Assembly: GCA_016699445.1 (NCBI GenBank)
Contig: CP064976.1
Location: 744,001-808,000 of the forward strand
Source: Deltaproteobacteria bacterium
GTDB taxonomy: Bacteria; UBA10199; JACPAL01; GCA-016699445
Direction of reading: 5' to 3'
Length of the DNA: 64,000 nucleotides
The stretch's first letter is position 1, and every line of letters begins with the position of its first letter. The notes beneath the pieces are model-generated. The model did not search any database and was not told the DNA's origin. It was given only the letters and a program-made list of their open reading frames with translations. Of the stretch, positions 49,524 through 59,723 are shown one piece after another. The position numbers and the translations under genes were made by a program.

Positions 49524-50594
49524 TTAAATTTTAATAAAATTGGGGTTTGATATGTTATAAGTATTACGCCAAACTGGGTCCGCATAGTAAATATTAAAAA
49601 CCAATTGCATAGTACGCAAAGCATCCTGCGAGCTACCATTTTGTATCGGCAAGTCATTTAAAACAGAGTCAGCAAAGGCAATGATTTCTTCATCCCATGA
49701 GGGATCTCGATTGTAGTGAGTGATTTGTTCTTTGGGGTCACCAGCATCATTATCAGGATCTGCATAAACAACAGTTAATGTTTCAGCACCATAGCTTTTT
49801 GTCCCTGAAAGAATACCACCTAATATGAGGCTTCCACATTCAAGATTAATTTCCAAATGAAATCGATGTCTCCATTGAGTGGCAGATGAATTCAGCATAC
49901 CAATCACACCATCAGGAGTTTTCATCAATGCGTAAGCATTATCTTCAACATCGTAACCCCAATGACGATTAGAAATAAAACTATAAACTTCACTAAAATC
50001 TCCAGCAAAGAGGCTCATTAAATCTACCATATGAATACCTTGATCTAATAGCACACCCCCTCCTGCAATGTTTCTTTTCGTACGCCAATCCGATTGATTA
50101 AAGGTCACTAGTTTGGATTTACCATACATGCCACGCATGTTGATAATTTTACCTAATTTCCCATAACGAAGTATATGGAGGGCATCTTTTACTGAATCAT
50201 GATAGCGATGATTAAAGCCATACATTAACTTAAGATGAGGCTTTTTTTGCTCATGACGAATCACTTTTACTATATCCTCTACACTTCTTCCAGGAGGCTT
50301 TTCGCAAAAAACATGAAAATTAGACTCCAAACCCGCAATAGTAACTTCGGCAGCAATATCATTAGTAAGGCAGACAAAAAGGATATCAAGATCGTTTTTA
50401 AGTAAATCTCGATAGCTTTTAAAATAAGAAATTCCGTCTTTTGTCATACGAGTTTTTTTAAAAGATCGGTCACAAACAGCAACGACTTGCATTTGGGGAT
50501 GACGGTCAATGCACTCTTTCCTTCTTTTACCGACGATTCCAAAACCGGCGATTCCGACACGTAATGTTTTGTTATTGGGTTTATTTTTTTTCAT
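49524..50594 (-). CDS. Gfo/Idh/MocA-family oxidoreductase
   Basis: 356 residues. RVGIAGFGIVGKRRKECID binds the dinucleotide; FHVFCEKPPGRSVEDI is the EKP motif with the catalytic lysine; GGGVLLDQGIHMVDLMSLF has the conserved GxxxDxxxHxxD pattern. Members oxidise or reduce a sugar hydroxyl or keto group. In this operon it may form the 3- or 4-keto sugar acted on by the neighbouring enzymes. Confidence 0.9.
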   Translation of the reverse strand: MKKNKPNNKTLRVGIAGFGIVGKRRKECIDRHPQMQVVAVCDRSFKKTRMTKDGISYFKSYRDLLKNDLDILFVCLTNDIAAEVTIAGLESNFHVFCEKPPGRSVEDIVKVIRHEQKKPHLKLMYGFNHRYHDSVKDALHILRYGKLGKIINMRGMYGKSKLVTFNQSDWRTKRNIAGGGVLLDQGIHMVDLMSLFAGDFSEVYSFISNRHWGYDVEDNAYALMKTPDGVIGMLNSSATQWRHRFHLEINLECGSLILGGILSGTKSYGAETLTVVYADPDNDAGDPKEQITHYNRDPSWDEEIIAFADSVLNDLPIQNGSSQDALRTMQLVFNIYYADPVWRNTYNISNPNFIKI

Positions 50595-50651
50595 AAAAAT
50601 ACACCAGATGACTCATGCTGGACTTTAATTTAAAAACTCATAAATAAAAGG

Positions 50652-51643
50652 CTATTTTTCAGGCTTCATTCCCAGAATCCAAACATGCGAACTCAGTAGA
50701 TTTTCGCTCAAAAACTTTTGAAATTCAGAGGACTTTTGATCATCATTTAATAAGTTATACAAGAATCTATTATTGCTCAAAAGTGATGCATCACGACGTG
50801 CCAAATTTCGAACTATATCAACATCAAGTTGGCCAGGGGTAAGTATTTTTATATCCACTAATCCCGCTCGCTGAAAGAGATCTTTAAAGCCATTGATAGA
50901 AATAAAATTAATGTGGTGAGGAGGAGATATCTGAGTTGATTTCTCCCATAACATTTGAAGGTCAAAACCATCGATACCTAAAGTACTAATAAAAACTAAA
51001 CCTCCAGGACGTGCCAACTTTTTCAGTGCAAATAAAAAATTAAGTGGTGAATAGGTGTGTTCGAGAACTTCAAAACAAGTAACAAGATCTGCTGAATCGT
51101 CATAACCAATTACATTTTCGACGATGTCCTCGGCAATTTCAAAACCTTTCGTGCGGCATTCATTGGCTAAAGAAGCTGAAGGTTCTACTGCCAGCAAGCT
51201 TGTATTGGGGAATGATTTTCTCCATTCATCCAAAAAAATTCCATAACCTGCCCCAACGTCAATAAGACGATTAATTGAAAAGCCTTGTTTAAAGCACAAT
51301 TCTGATAAACGAACCACTCTAGGCCTAAATATCTTTTCTCTACGAGCTTCAGCTACTGCTGGAAAGAAAACTTCGGCCCAATAACGTGATGATTCTGATT
51401 GCCGATAAAAGCTTCAAATTCACTAATAGGAGGACGCGGACTTTGAAAAAGAGTCTTGCAATTGTTGCATTGGACATATCCAAAACCATCTTTTTCAAAT
51501 TGAAAACTCGTTTTAAGATTATCACAGGCAATACATTGTATTAATTGCCGAGAATTATTTTGAAAACACTTTTGAGCATCTTGGCTGCTTAGCTCAATGT
51601 ATTTCTTTAAAAGCGCTTCAGGTCGTATTTCGTGTTCTCTCAT
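50652..51643 (-). CDS. SAM-dependent methyltransferase with zinc-ribbon N-terminus, frameshifted
   Basis: Restored length about 330 residues. CIACDN and CNNCKTLFQSPRP give the zinc ribbon; after the break RYWAEVFFPAVAEARREKIF leads to LIDVGAGYGIFLDEW (SAM site) and TCFEVLEHTYSP. The frame is lost in a run of four A on the + strand (51407-51410); a fifth gives AFYRQSESSRYWAEVF, a stretch typical of this family. ATG 51643 overlaps the kdsB-like stop by four bases. Confidence 0.82.
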
Positions 51644-52410
51644 GGCTTGAGATATTTGGATAAAGTTATATCGGATTCCAATAACTTTTCTGCCTCTTTT
51701 AGTTCTTGCGGGGTATCAACTCCGATTGTGACAACTTCTGTTAAAACCATGCGAATTCTCCCACCATTTTCTAAGATACGGTTCATATCAACAGACTCAA
51801 TTTGTTCAAGACGCGTTTCTGCCATCTTATTAAACTTCAAGAGAACGTCTCGACGAAAAGCAATGATTCCAGTCTGCATATACATAGGAACATTTTCGAC
51901 ACCCTTCCACGGAGAAGGAATAGGTTCTCTCGAAAAGTAGAGAGCATCGTTATTTTTATTTACAACAACCTTAACGTTATTTTTATCAATAAACTGTTCG
52001 TAAGTACGCAGACGAGACATTATATTAACAACTTCTACAGATGAATCGTTAAAGTGAGAAAGTGTTTCGGAGATTGTCTCGGGAGGTATAAGGGGCTCGT
52101 CACCTTGAACCATCACAATAATATCAGCTTGGCTCCCAGTTTCTTTCTCTACAATTTCAATAGCTTCTGCAGTTCTTGTTGTTGCCCGCGTATGTGCTGT
52201 GGAAGTCATTAGAGCTTTACCACCAATGCTTTGGATATAATCGAAAATTTCCTGATCACAGGTTGCGACGTAACTTTTCTCTATTCCAGGAGCAAGACGG
52301 GTTCGATGGTAACAATGACCAACCATAGGCATTCCAAGCAATGTAGCCATTGGTTTATTTGGGAATCTCGTCGCCCCAAGACGTGCTGGAATAATTCCGA
52401 TCGCTTTCAT
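51640..52410 (-). CDS. CMP-KDO synthetase-like (KdsB family) CMP-ulosonate transferase
   Basis: 256 residues, family-typical. IGIIPARLGATRFPNKPMAT contains the CTP-binding ARxxSxRxPxKP-like stretch; IIVMVQGDEPLIPPETI, NNVKVVVNKNNDALYFSREP and SVDMNRILENGGRI follow KdsB. KdsB joins CMP to KDO. Here it sits next to a pyruvate-type aldolase and not to kdsA or kdsD, so another 3-deoxy-ulosonic acid may be the substrate. Overlaps both neighbours as ATGA. Confidence 0.85.
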   Translation of the reverse strand: MKAIGIIPARLGATRFPNKPMATLLGMPMVGHCYHRTRLAPGIEKSYVATCDQEIFDYIQSIGGKALMTSTAHTRATTRTAEAIEIVEKETGSQADIIVMVQGDEPLIPPETISETLSHFNDSSVEVVNIMSRLRTYEQFIDKNNVKVVVNKNNDALYFSREPIPSPWKGVENVPMYMQTGIIAFRRDVLLKFNKMAETRLEQIESVDMNRILENGGRIRMVLTEVVTIGVDTPQELKEAEKLLESDITLSKYLKP

Positions 52411-53179
52411 TTTTTAAACTCTTTTGCTTTTTCAATCCCTGCTCTGACGGTTGTGTCAATGATACGAATATCCACACTATAGGCAATAAATGTATATCCT
52501 TCACGAATTGATTGCTCAAGACGGTTTAAGTCAGGCTCCACTACATGAAGGCCAGCAGTACAATTCAATCGTTTTCCAGTTTCGAGAATATGTTGCATTG
52601 TATTGATGAAGTCTTTGTTATTAAACTGTCCGGGAATTCCCATTGAGCAAGATAAATCATAAGGCCCTATAATAAATGCATTAACCCCAGGAACTTGAAA
52701 AATCTCTTCCAGGTGATCCAAAGCTTTTTGTGTTCGATCTGCACAACAACCACTGGACCATCTTTTTGCCATTGTAAGTATTCTTGAAAACTTGCCCCAT
52801 ACCCTTGTGCTCGGGCTAAACCTACTCCACGTGATCCTTCTGGAGCATAGCGTGTCGCAGATATCGCCAGTTGAGCTTCTGCAGCCGAATTAACCATTGG
52901 AACTATAATCCCATGAGCACCAGCATCCATAACTCTTTTTATTTGATTTGGATCATTTGAAGTTAGCCGGACTAAGGGTGCTGCGCCACAAAGTTCAATA
53001 GTTCGAATTAAACCGCCGGCCTCTTCCATACTTATCATGCTATGTTCCAAGTCCACAACCAACCAATCAAAACCAGCCTTAGCCATAATTTCAGCTATTC
53101 CAGAATGAGCCAATGTAATCCACGAGCCAATTGTAAGGGTTTTGGAATTTATTTTATTTCTTAAAGTAGTTTGAATCAT
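52407..53179 (-). CDS. HpcH/HpaI-family class II pyruvate aldolase, frameshifted
   Basis: Restored length about 257 residues, normal for the family. WLVVDLEHSM (catalytic His), PLVRLTSNDPNQIKRVMDAG (substrate Arg), GSRGVGLARAQGYG, VVVQIE (metal Glu) and, after the break, AFIIGPYDLSCSMG (metal Asp) are all present. The break is a run of five T on the + strand (52725-52729); a sixth joins QIEHK to KALDHLEEIF. These enzymes join or split pyruvate and an aldehyde, giving 2-keto-3-deoxy acids. Next to a KdsB-like gene, it may build the acid that is then CMP-activated. Confidence 0.85.
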
Positions 53180-53201
53180 ATTTTTTCAAAAAGACTAGCA
53201 G

Positions 53202-53771
53202 CTACAATCGCTCAGAGATTTTCCTAGCAGGAACACCTCCAACAATACTATAGGGCTCTGTGGATCTCGTCACAACTGCACCACCAGCAACAACAGTACC
53301 TTTACTTAAAGTAAGATTTGCTGTGATCACAGCATTCGAACCAATCCAAACATCGTCTTCAATATATATAGTCCCTGGGGTATGTGGCTGTGACATAATG
53401 AGTTCACCAGCTTTCAGCCCATGATCAGCTGCGCGAATCACAACATTAGGAGCAATAAGAATATTATTACCCATAAAAATTTTTCCGCCTGATGCACCAA
53501 TCTGGACATTTGTATTTATAGAAATATTATTGCCCATAACAATCTTTCCTTCATTTGCATATAAGTATAAATACCCCATACTAGAAAAATTATTCCCGAT
53601 ACTTATATTTTCAGGCGAATATATAATTGATGTTGTTCTTATCCTAAATTTATCACCACAAGATCCTAATTGGACGGCATAAAATAAACTATAAAGCCTA
53701 TTATAAAATCTTTGAAAGAGACTCGAAAAGCCTCTTAAATAAAGAGCTAGTTTCTTAATAATAAATTTCAC
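53202..53771 (-). CDS. Left-handed beta-helix O-acetyltransferase
   Basis: 189 residues. Hexapeptide repeats such as ISIGNNFSS, KIVMGNNISINTNVQIGA, GNNILIAPNVVI and the catalytic-loop AADHGLKAG (His) are followed by IYIEDDVWIGSNAVI and VVAGGAVVTRSTEPYSIVGG, typical of the WcaF/Maa group. It transfers acetyl from acetyl-CoA to a sugar hydroxyl. It follows the frameshifted LIC12162-type gene by a few bases. Confidence 0.88.
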   Translation of the reverse strand: MKFIIKKLALYLRGFSSLFQRFYNRLYSLFYAVQLGSCGDKFRIRTTSIIYSPENISIGNNFSSMGYLYLYANEGKIVMGNNISINTNVQIGASGGKIFMGNNILIAPNVVIRAADHGLKAGELIMSQPHTPGTIYIEDDVWIGSNAVITANLTLSKGTVVAGGAVVTRSTEPYSIVGGVPARKISERL

Positions 53772-53778
53772 TTTTATC

Positions 53779-55557
53779 TTAGTTTGAACATTGATGATCA
53801 GCTATCACTTCTTTCAAAGCCACCTCTACCTGATTTACTAAATTACGTGGCAAATATGAATATTGTTTTTTAAAACGTTTCAATACATCTTGTACTTCTC
53901 TACTTTTCCACCAATGGTCAACATTATCCCACACTTTGACAACATGTCTCGCTGCAGATTCAGGAGTCTCGTGAAAAATCCCAACCTTTTCAATTCATCA
54001 AAATAAGGAATTGCAGTATCCCTTAATTCCCAATGCTTCGTATTCAAAAAATTACTGTTGGGACATCCATTGTAAAAGTCTCTAAAAAAGTAGTCGCATT
54101 GTAAGTTGCTATATAAATTCTAGTATGGCGGATTAAATCATCTATATCGTCAATACCAGGGTCAAATGTTAGACTTGGAAATTTATCTTTCCAACGATCT
54201 ATTTGATCCCACCCATAATCGTTAGAATGCAACCGTACCGTCAAAACATTCCGAATAGAATCGGAAAGATTTTGGACAAAAACACATTGATCGTTAAAGT
54301 AATCAAGCCACTGACCAGCAACAACAATACTATACATCCAATAACTCAATCTTGGAACAATACATGTAACCAGTAAGGCTCGAAATTGTTTAGAATGATC
54401 TATACCTAAAGGCAGCTTTTTCTTGAATTGCCCTACAGGCTTCACCTTTGGTTGACTAGGATCTGACCATCCCCAAGTGAAATATCGATCTGAAATTGCA
54501 ACTTCATTACTTTCAGCAAACGACCATTTTCCTATTCCATAGTGTCCACCAATCTGACCTATAGCTAAAGGTGCGCCCGCTTCTACTTTATCAGCAGCCC
54601 AAGCTTTAAAAACATCGTCAGCACTATGAGAACAACTCGTCCAAATAAGCTTTGGATTCTTAGGCCAAGATAAATTTTCTGCTTGTTCTTTTAACTGCAA
54701 AAACCCCTCACAATACACTGTAGGAATTTGTTCAGGAATCATAGATCGGGCAAAAGACTCAAATTGATTTAAGCTTTCGCCTTTTACCAACCATTTTCTT
54801 TTATTCTTATCAGGGTTAATTTTCACAGGGACGGGTGATGGATGAATTTGTGGTAATTGCCCAAACTTTAAATATAAAAACATCTCTTCTTTAAGCGGCA
54901 AATAAGTAGTGATGAAAAATATGTCTTGGTCGTGACTAAAAATATTTGCAAAGCGTATGTATAAACTTTTCAATTTGTTTAGTACCTTCCGCTTTATACT
55001 AAAAGAAGTATTAAGATTTACTGTTTTTCAGGATAAGAATACACCTTTTTCTCACAAGAAATATTGGTGTACCGTTGTAGAATAACAGAATAAATATAAT
55101 GATTCCATTCATCACTTACAAATAGGTTGATGAAATGGGTCATATCATTTGGGATCAATTGATTTTCTGAATCAATGAAGACAATACTACCTTCTAAATT
55201 ATACTTAGCTAGAGCCTCATGAATAGTCGTCCATCGATCAAATAAAATTTGCAGGAAATAACCTAACCAACGACCAACAAGAATGCGCCAGTACCTTACT
55301 CCATAGTTAGTCCCATGCATTCTATTAAGCTGGTCAGATAAATCAAAAAGAAGCCGTTCGTAAAATTCCTGTAAATATTGATAATCGGAAAAAAGTTTTA
55401 CCCGATCATCCCAATGATAAGGCAGTACTTCTGCATCCATGCTAGACCAGTGTTCTTTACGAGAATACCGTTTACACCATTCTCCGAGAAACAATACTGG
55501 CTTATTACCACACCAAGTATCTTCCATGGCTGTGGTGATTAAAAAACGTTTCACCAT
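53779..55557 (-). CDS. LIC12162-family putative transferase, three frame breaks
   Basis: Restored length about 593 residues from ATG 55557 (MVKRFLITTAMEDTWCGNKP), typical of the family. PVLFLGEWCKRY and RYWRILVGRWLGYFLQILFD are at the N-terminus; GQIGGHYGIGKWSFAESNEV, FTWGWSD and TYNATTFLETFTMDVPTVIF further on; KHWELRDTAIPYFDELK and ETPESAARHVVKVWDNVDHW in the last parts. Breaks: 55024-55028 (T5, six needed), 54046-54051 (A6, seven needed), 53987-53990 (T4, five needed). Family members are thought to be surface-glycan transferases; chemistry unproven. The start overlaps the SDR stop. Confidence 0.75.
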
Positions 55558-56383
55558 ACAGAACGGCCACCATCCATGACGATATTCTGTCCGTTCAGGT
55601 ACGCGGAAGCCTCTGAACAAAGGAATTGAATTGCTGAGCGGTATTCGTCCTTGGCAGCCATGCGACCCAAAGGAATCAATGAAGTGAGGCGCCTCACAAA
55701 CTCTTCATCCTGGCCGACAAACACACCGCCTGGAGATAAAGCGTTCGATCGCACCCCTTTGTCCGCCCAATAGGTCGCTAAATAACGTGTAAGACCTATC
55801 AATCCCGTTTTAATCACAGAATAAGTCACGGGTTTTACCGGCTGTTGGTCTTCCAGGAGACCGGATTTTCGATAAATACGTTGATCCGGAGCCAATACGG
55901 AAAGATCGGATGCGATATTTAGGATGACGCCACCCTGACCATCACGAGCCATCGCGCCTCCAAATGTTTTGCTGCATAAAAAAGCTCCGGTTAGTCCTAC
56001 TGCCACCTGCATATTCCATTGCTCTAATGAGAAGTTTTCCAAGCGAGAAGCTTCTGCCAGGCCTTTTCCACCCACTTTAGGATCTATGGCAGCATTATTA
56101 ATGAGGATATCGATACGCCGACCATCTTTCTCCAAACCTTCAGCCACCCTTCTGATCCCCTCCGGATTAGTGACATCCATAATACAAGTGATGATGCGAG
56201 ACTTATCTCGATCGACCGACAATGACTGACGAAGAGAATCCAGGATCTTTTCATTAACGTCCGTGAGCACAACGGTAGCCCCACTATCCAACAAGGCACT
56301 GGCATGCTCGGCGCCTAGAAGGCCGGCGGCTCCCGTAATAAGAGCCGTCTTCTCTGATAAATTAAATTTTCAAATGTACCCAT
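55551..56383 (-). CDS. Short-chain dehydrogenase/reductase, frameshifted near the start
   Basis: Restored length about 277 residues from ATG 56383. ALITGAAGLLGAEHA binds NAD(P) in the frame of the main part; ILINNAAIDPKVG, ILNIASDLSV (catalytic Ser) and VTYSVIKTGLIGL (YxxxK) follow, with a C-terminal ALSPGGVF. The first seven or so codons are in another frame: one more base in the A4-T3 stretch at 56364-56370 would join them. It belongs to the GC-richer cassette and follows the second SDR by two bases. It likely acts on the sugar or sugar acid of that cassette. Confidence 0.83.
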
Positions 56384-56385
56384 TT

Positions 56386-57141
56386 TTAAGAATGAACCTG
56401 TCCCCCATCCACCGTCCATATCACACCCGTGGCGAAATTGGCCAATGGGGAGGCAAGGTAAGCGACAAGATTTGCGACGTCATGGGGAGCTCCCAACCGA
56501 GCCAACGCAACATCACGTTCTAGCATGCTTTGGACTAACTCCTTATCATCGCTTAATTTACGTTCCCAGACCGAACCCTCAAAAAGGACATTGCCCGGAG
56601 CCACCGCGTTAATGCGGATCCCCTGTTTCCCCAATGGCCTAGAGATGCCTTTCACATAGGCATTCAGGGCTGCCTTCGCCACTGAGTAAGTAATGGGAGC
56701 ACCCGCAACGACCTCGATGCCGCAAATTGAAGAAATGCAAACAATGACACCTTGTGAAACGGATAAAACTTCTCGCGCCGCTTCAACAGTGTTTGTCGTG
56801 CTCAAAAAATTGATGGCCAACACCCTCTGCCATTCCTCATAGGTTTCCTTGCCAGGCGGCACCGAAGACCCACTGCCGACATTACAGATCAATATGTCAA
56901 TCTTGCCCAATTTTTCAAAGGCTTCGGAAACAACATGTTTAGCTTCATCGGGACTTGTCATATCTCCAACAGATGAAACGGCTCCCTTAAGGTGAGTCAT
57001 CGCAACTTCCAGATTCTTGCTGTCACGACCATTCAAGCAAATAAGACAGCCTTCCTTTTGCAACAATTGTGCGATGGCCAACCCGATACCGCGCGAGGAT
57101 CCGGTGATTAAAGCCTTCTTTCCCGAAAGATTAAGTTCCAT
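56386..57141 (-). CDS. Short-chain dehydrogenase/reductase (FabG-like)
   Basis: 251 residues. ALITGSSRGIGLAIAQLLQ binds the cofactor; ILICNVGSGSSVPPG stands for the usual NNAG; VCISSICGIEVVAG holds the catalytic Ser and ITYSVAKAALNAY the Tyr/Lys; INAVAPGNV and the C-terminal VDGGQ complete a classical SDR. Intact. In sugar-acid loci such enzymes set the stereochemistry of a hydroxyl. Its start overlaps the TIM-barrel gene by 11 bp. Confidence 0.88.
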   Translation of the reverse strand: MELNLSGKKALITGSSRGIGLAIAQLLQKEGCLICLNGRDSKNLEVAMTHLKGAVSSVGDMTSPDEAKHVVSEAFEKLGKIDILICNVGSGSSVPPGKETYEEWQRVLAINFLSTTNTVEAAREVLSVSQGVIVCISSICGIEVVAGAPITYSVAKAALNAYVKGISRPLGKQGIRINAVAPGNVLFEGSVWERKLSDDKELVQSMLERDVALARLGAPHDVANLVAYLASPLANFATGVIWTVDGGQVHS

Positions 57142-57967
57142 AAGTATCTAACCAGTTAAGGGTCATATCGCGATACCGACATAACACCTCTGCATGCGCT
57201 TCGCTGTCTGCGCGGGCCGTCTGCAGAATATAATTACCCTTATAATGAACACCCTTAAGGGCGGAAAAAACAGCCCGAAAATCCGCATGCCCAGCGCCAA
57301 GGGGTACCGTCGTACCGTGAAGTGGGCGATCTTTCACATGAACGTTCATGATGCGATTACCATAATATCGAAACTCCTCTTCCGGCGAAAAACCAAGAGC
57401 CGAGCTGTTCCCAATATCATAATTGATCCCAAAAAGAGCCGGGTCAAAACGTTTGATGAATCGTGTTAGCTCGCTTGGGTCAAAATCCGACTCAAATACA
57501 ATACGGATGTTACGGCTAGCAAAAAGTGATTCCTGGCCCTTTAAAAATCCGACCAACACATCTTCTTGTTCGCTACTTTCAATGCGCCCTTTATCCACCA
57601 ACGGCACAACGATAAGAGATATGCCTACCCTGGCGCAAGCCTGGACTACCGCTATGAAATCCTCTTTTAAGGAGGGCCTTTCTGCACCCGAGGCTTTCCA
57701 AAATGGAGCTTGCATGAAACAATCCCCTGTAAGGGATGGAATGCTTACGTCATGGCTCTTGCATAAAGATTTTATCTCCTCCTGCCCAGAAGAGGTCAGG
57801 AGCGGGTTTTCGTAGAGCTTTTCTTGATCTAGGGTCCACTCCATGAGTTTAAAACCATGTTTTTGCGCCACAGAAAATTCGCTGCGCCAATGATCCCAAG
57901 GGAAAGCCTGAATACTCCCCCCCACTACTGGAGAAAGACGGCCTTGCATAAAGCCTATTTTCTTCAC
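57131..57967 (-). CDS. Xylose-isomerase-like TIM-barrel sugar isomerase/epimerase
   Basis: 278 residues, GTG start overlapping the previous stop. KIGFMQGRLSPV opens the barrel; IVFESDFDP carries the first metal Glu; GINYDIGNSSALG has the metal Asp; IMNVHVKDRPL the His and Lys of the HVKD motif; GAGHADFRAVFSAL the next strand. The family isomerises or epimerises keto sugars. Related genes are often seen beside NeuB-like synthases in surface sugar clusters, as here. Confidence 0.85.
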   Translation of the reverse strand: MKKIGFMQGRLSPVVGGSIQAFPWDHWRSEFSVAQKHGFKLMEWTLDQEKLYENPLLTSSGQEEIKSLCKSHDVSIPSLTGDCFMQAPFWKASGAERPSLKEDFIAVVQACARVGISLIVVPLVDKGRIESSEQEDVLVGFLKGQESLFASRNIRIVFESDFDPSELTRFIKRFDPALFGINYDIGNSSALGFSPEEEFRYYGNRIMNVHVKDRPLHGTTVPLGAGHADFRAVFSALKGVHYKGNYILQTARADSEAHAEVLCRYRDMTLNWLDTYGT

Positions 57968-58964
57968 TTAGATTTAAACCTATAAGGTGTCGGAGCGCCG
58001 CTAGCGCCTGAAGAAGCGTCCCTGACCGCATCCCAGCCCCTAATTTGGCCAATAATGTCTATCCCGTTTTTCCGACCCCATAAATGAATCAGCTTTCCAA
58101 AAACTTCGCCAACTTTACCGGACCCGATAATATTTCCATTCAATGCAGTGACGGGGAGCATGCAAAAAGGTGTACCTGTCATGAAAGCTTCATCGGCCGT
58201 ATAAACATCATAGGCCTCTATGTTTTTTCAATGACCCTTATGCCAAGTTCGCTACAAAGCTCTTCCATGATATAAGCTCGGGAAACACCGCGCAGTATAT
58301 TTCTGCCCTCTGGGGTAACGACCACACCATCCTTGACGATAAAAAAGTTATCGCCCGTACCTTCGGCAATAAACCCGTCCGGATCGAGCAAGAGAGCCCA
58401 ATTATTGTCTCCCTCGACTTGAGAGGCTTCGATATTTGCCATAAGGTAATGGATCCGACTCCTATTCTTGATCTTTGGATCCAACAATGCCGCCGGAATA
58501 GCACGTTGAGAAGTGATGACGGCGTTGATCCCCACCTCAAAAAGCTTGCCCATGCCCGCCACCGTCCATTGCAAGGGGAAATCGGCGATAATGACGTTAG
58601 GTCCCTTATGAAGGCCCTCGATCCCTTGATAAATACCTAGCAAGCCGCGAGAGACGTCTATCATCAGTCGATGCTCGTCGTCTTTTTGAAAAAGATGGTC
58701 GTTGGCTTCGATCGTTTGGTAGCAAGCCTGCTCCATTTCTTGCGGCGTCATCGCCAAAGGAATACGAAGAATTTTGACTCCGGCATACAGGCGATCAATA
58801 TGCTCGCGTAGCTTAAATTGCTTTTTATCGAAAGAGCGGGTCATTTCGAAAACCATGTCGCCGAACATAAGCGCTGAATCATAAATTGAGATTTTCGCCT
58901 CGGTTTCGGGAACAAGTTTTCCGTTGAAATAAACCACGCGACCTGAGTTTTTCATGTTAAACAA
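57964..58964 (-). CDS. Class IV aminotransferase (branched-chain / D-amino-acid type), frameshifted
   Basis: Restored length about 333 residues; start at 58964 or ATG 58955. ISIYDSALMFGDMVFEMTRS is the N-terminal motif; DPKIKNRSRIHYLMANIEAS has the PLP lysine region; EGTGDNFFIVKDG and ILRGVSRAYIMEEL the cofactor loop. After the break, ADEAFMTGTPFCMLPV and the IGSGKVGEVFGKL end of the family follow. The break is a run of six T on the + strand (58223-58228); a seventh gives VIEKNIEAYDVYTADEAF. A class IV enzyme in a sugar-acid cassette is unusual: sugar aminotransferases are mostly DegT-type. Confidence 0.84.
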
Positions 58965-58967
58965 CTC

Positions 58968-59708
58968 CTATTTCACGCTCGTTGAACGCCGGTCATACCA
59001 GCGGATGATATCGGTAATATGAAAGTTCGGATTAACAAGATAAAGATCCTGATATAATGATTTCATCCATTCATACTGTTGCGCGGTATTCACGTCCAAC
59101 ACAAGGTCAGGACGCTTAAATTCAAGGGGGCACATGACAGTGCTGATAGGACACCAACTTTCATCCACAGCTTGCTGTTTGGTGTAATCGAAAAAGTTGA
59201 GATGCACATGTTCCCTTTGGCGCAAATCTGCATGCCTATCCCGAGCTTCGGCCAAAAGGGAAAAATCAAACACCTCGGCGCCAATGCCATCGGGATATCC
59301 AGAGTCGGCGATTACAGACAGGTTGGAGGAAAAGCCGCGACGGCCTAACGAAAGATGATGATCCACAATACGATCAATCTCGGACGGTTCCGGCGTCGCA
59401 TTATCCGCGGGCAAGCGTCCCACTATATCGGCCTTACTCACAATAGCTGCTTGGTAGTAACGTTCCACTAAATCATTCTCAGAACCGGCAAAAACCGTGA
59501 CACCATAAGCTTTACCTAAAGCAGCAAGAACTCTATCCTGAGAAGTATCCGGTATAGCTAACACGATTTCATCGAGGCGCTCACAACGCTTCACTCTCTC
59601 TAAAATTCGGCCTAATAAAGGCGCGCCCGCGAGATCCATCATCGACTTTCCCGGCAATCGGGTAGAACCCATTCGCGCCTGGATGATAAGCACAACTCGT
59701 TTCTTCAT
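58968..59708 (-). CDS. SpsF/CMP-sugar cytidylyltransferase-like protein
   Basis: 246 residues. VVLIIQARMGSTRLPGKSMM is the SpsF-type CTP-binding start; SENDLVERYYQAA, DIVGRLPADNATPEPSEIDR follow and the C-terminus has DVNTAQQYEW. It links CMP (or another nucleotide) to an acid sugar. It lies between the NeuB-like synthase and the aminotransferase, so its substrate is probably the product of that NeuB. Intact. Confidence 0.86.
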   Translation of the reverse strand: MKKRVVLIIQARMGSTRLPGKSMMDLAGAPLLGRILERVKRCERLDEIVLAIPDTSQDRVLAALGKAYGVTVFAGSENDLVERYYQAAIVSKADIVGRLPADNATPEPSEIDRIVDHHLSLGRRGFSSNLSVIADSGYPDGIGAEVFDFSLLAEARDRHADLRQREHVHLNFFDYTKQQAVDESWCPISTVMCPLEFKRPDLVLDVNTAQQYEWMKSLYQDLYLVNPNFHITDIIRWYDRRSTSVK

Positions 59709-59723
59709 AAAGAAATGGTCTCT

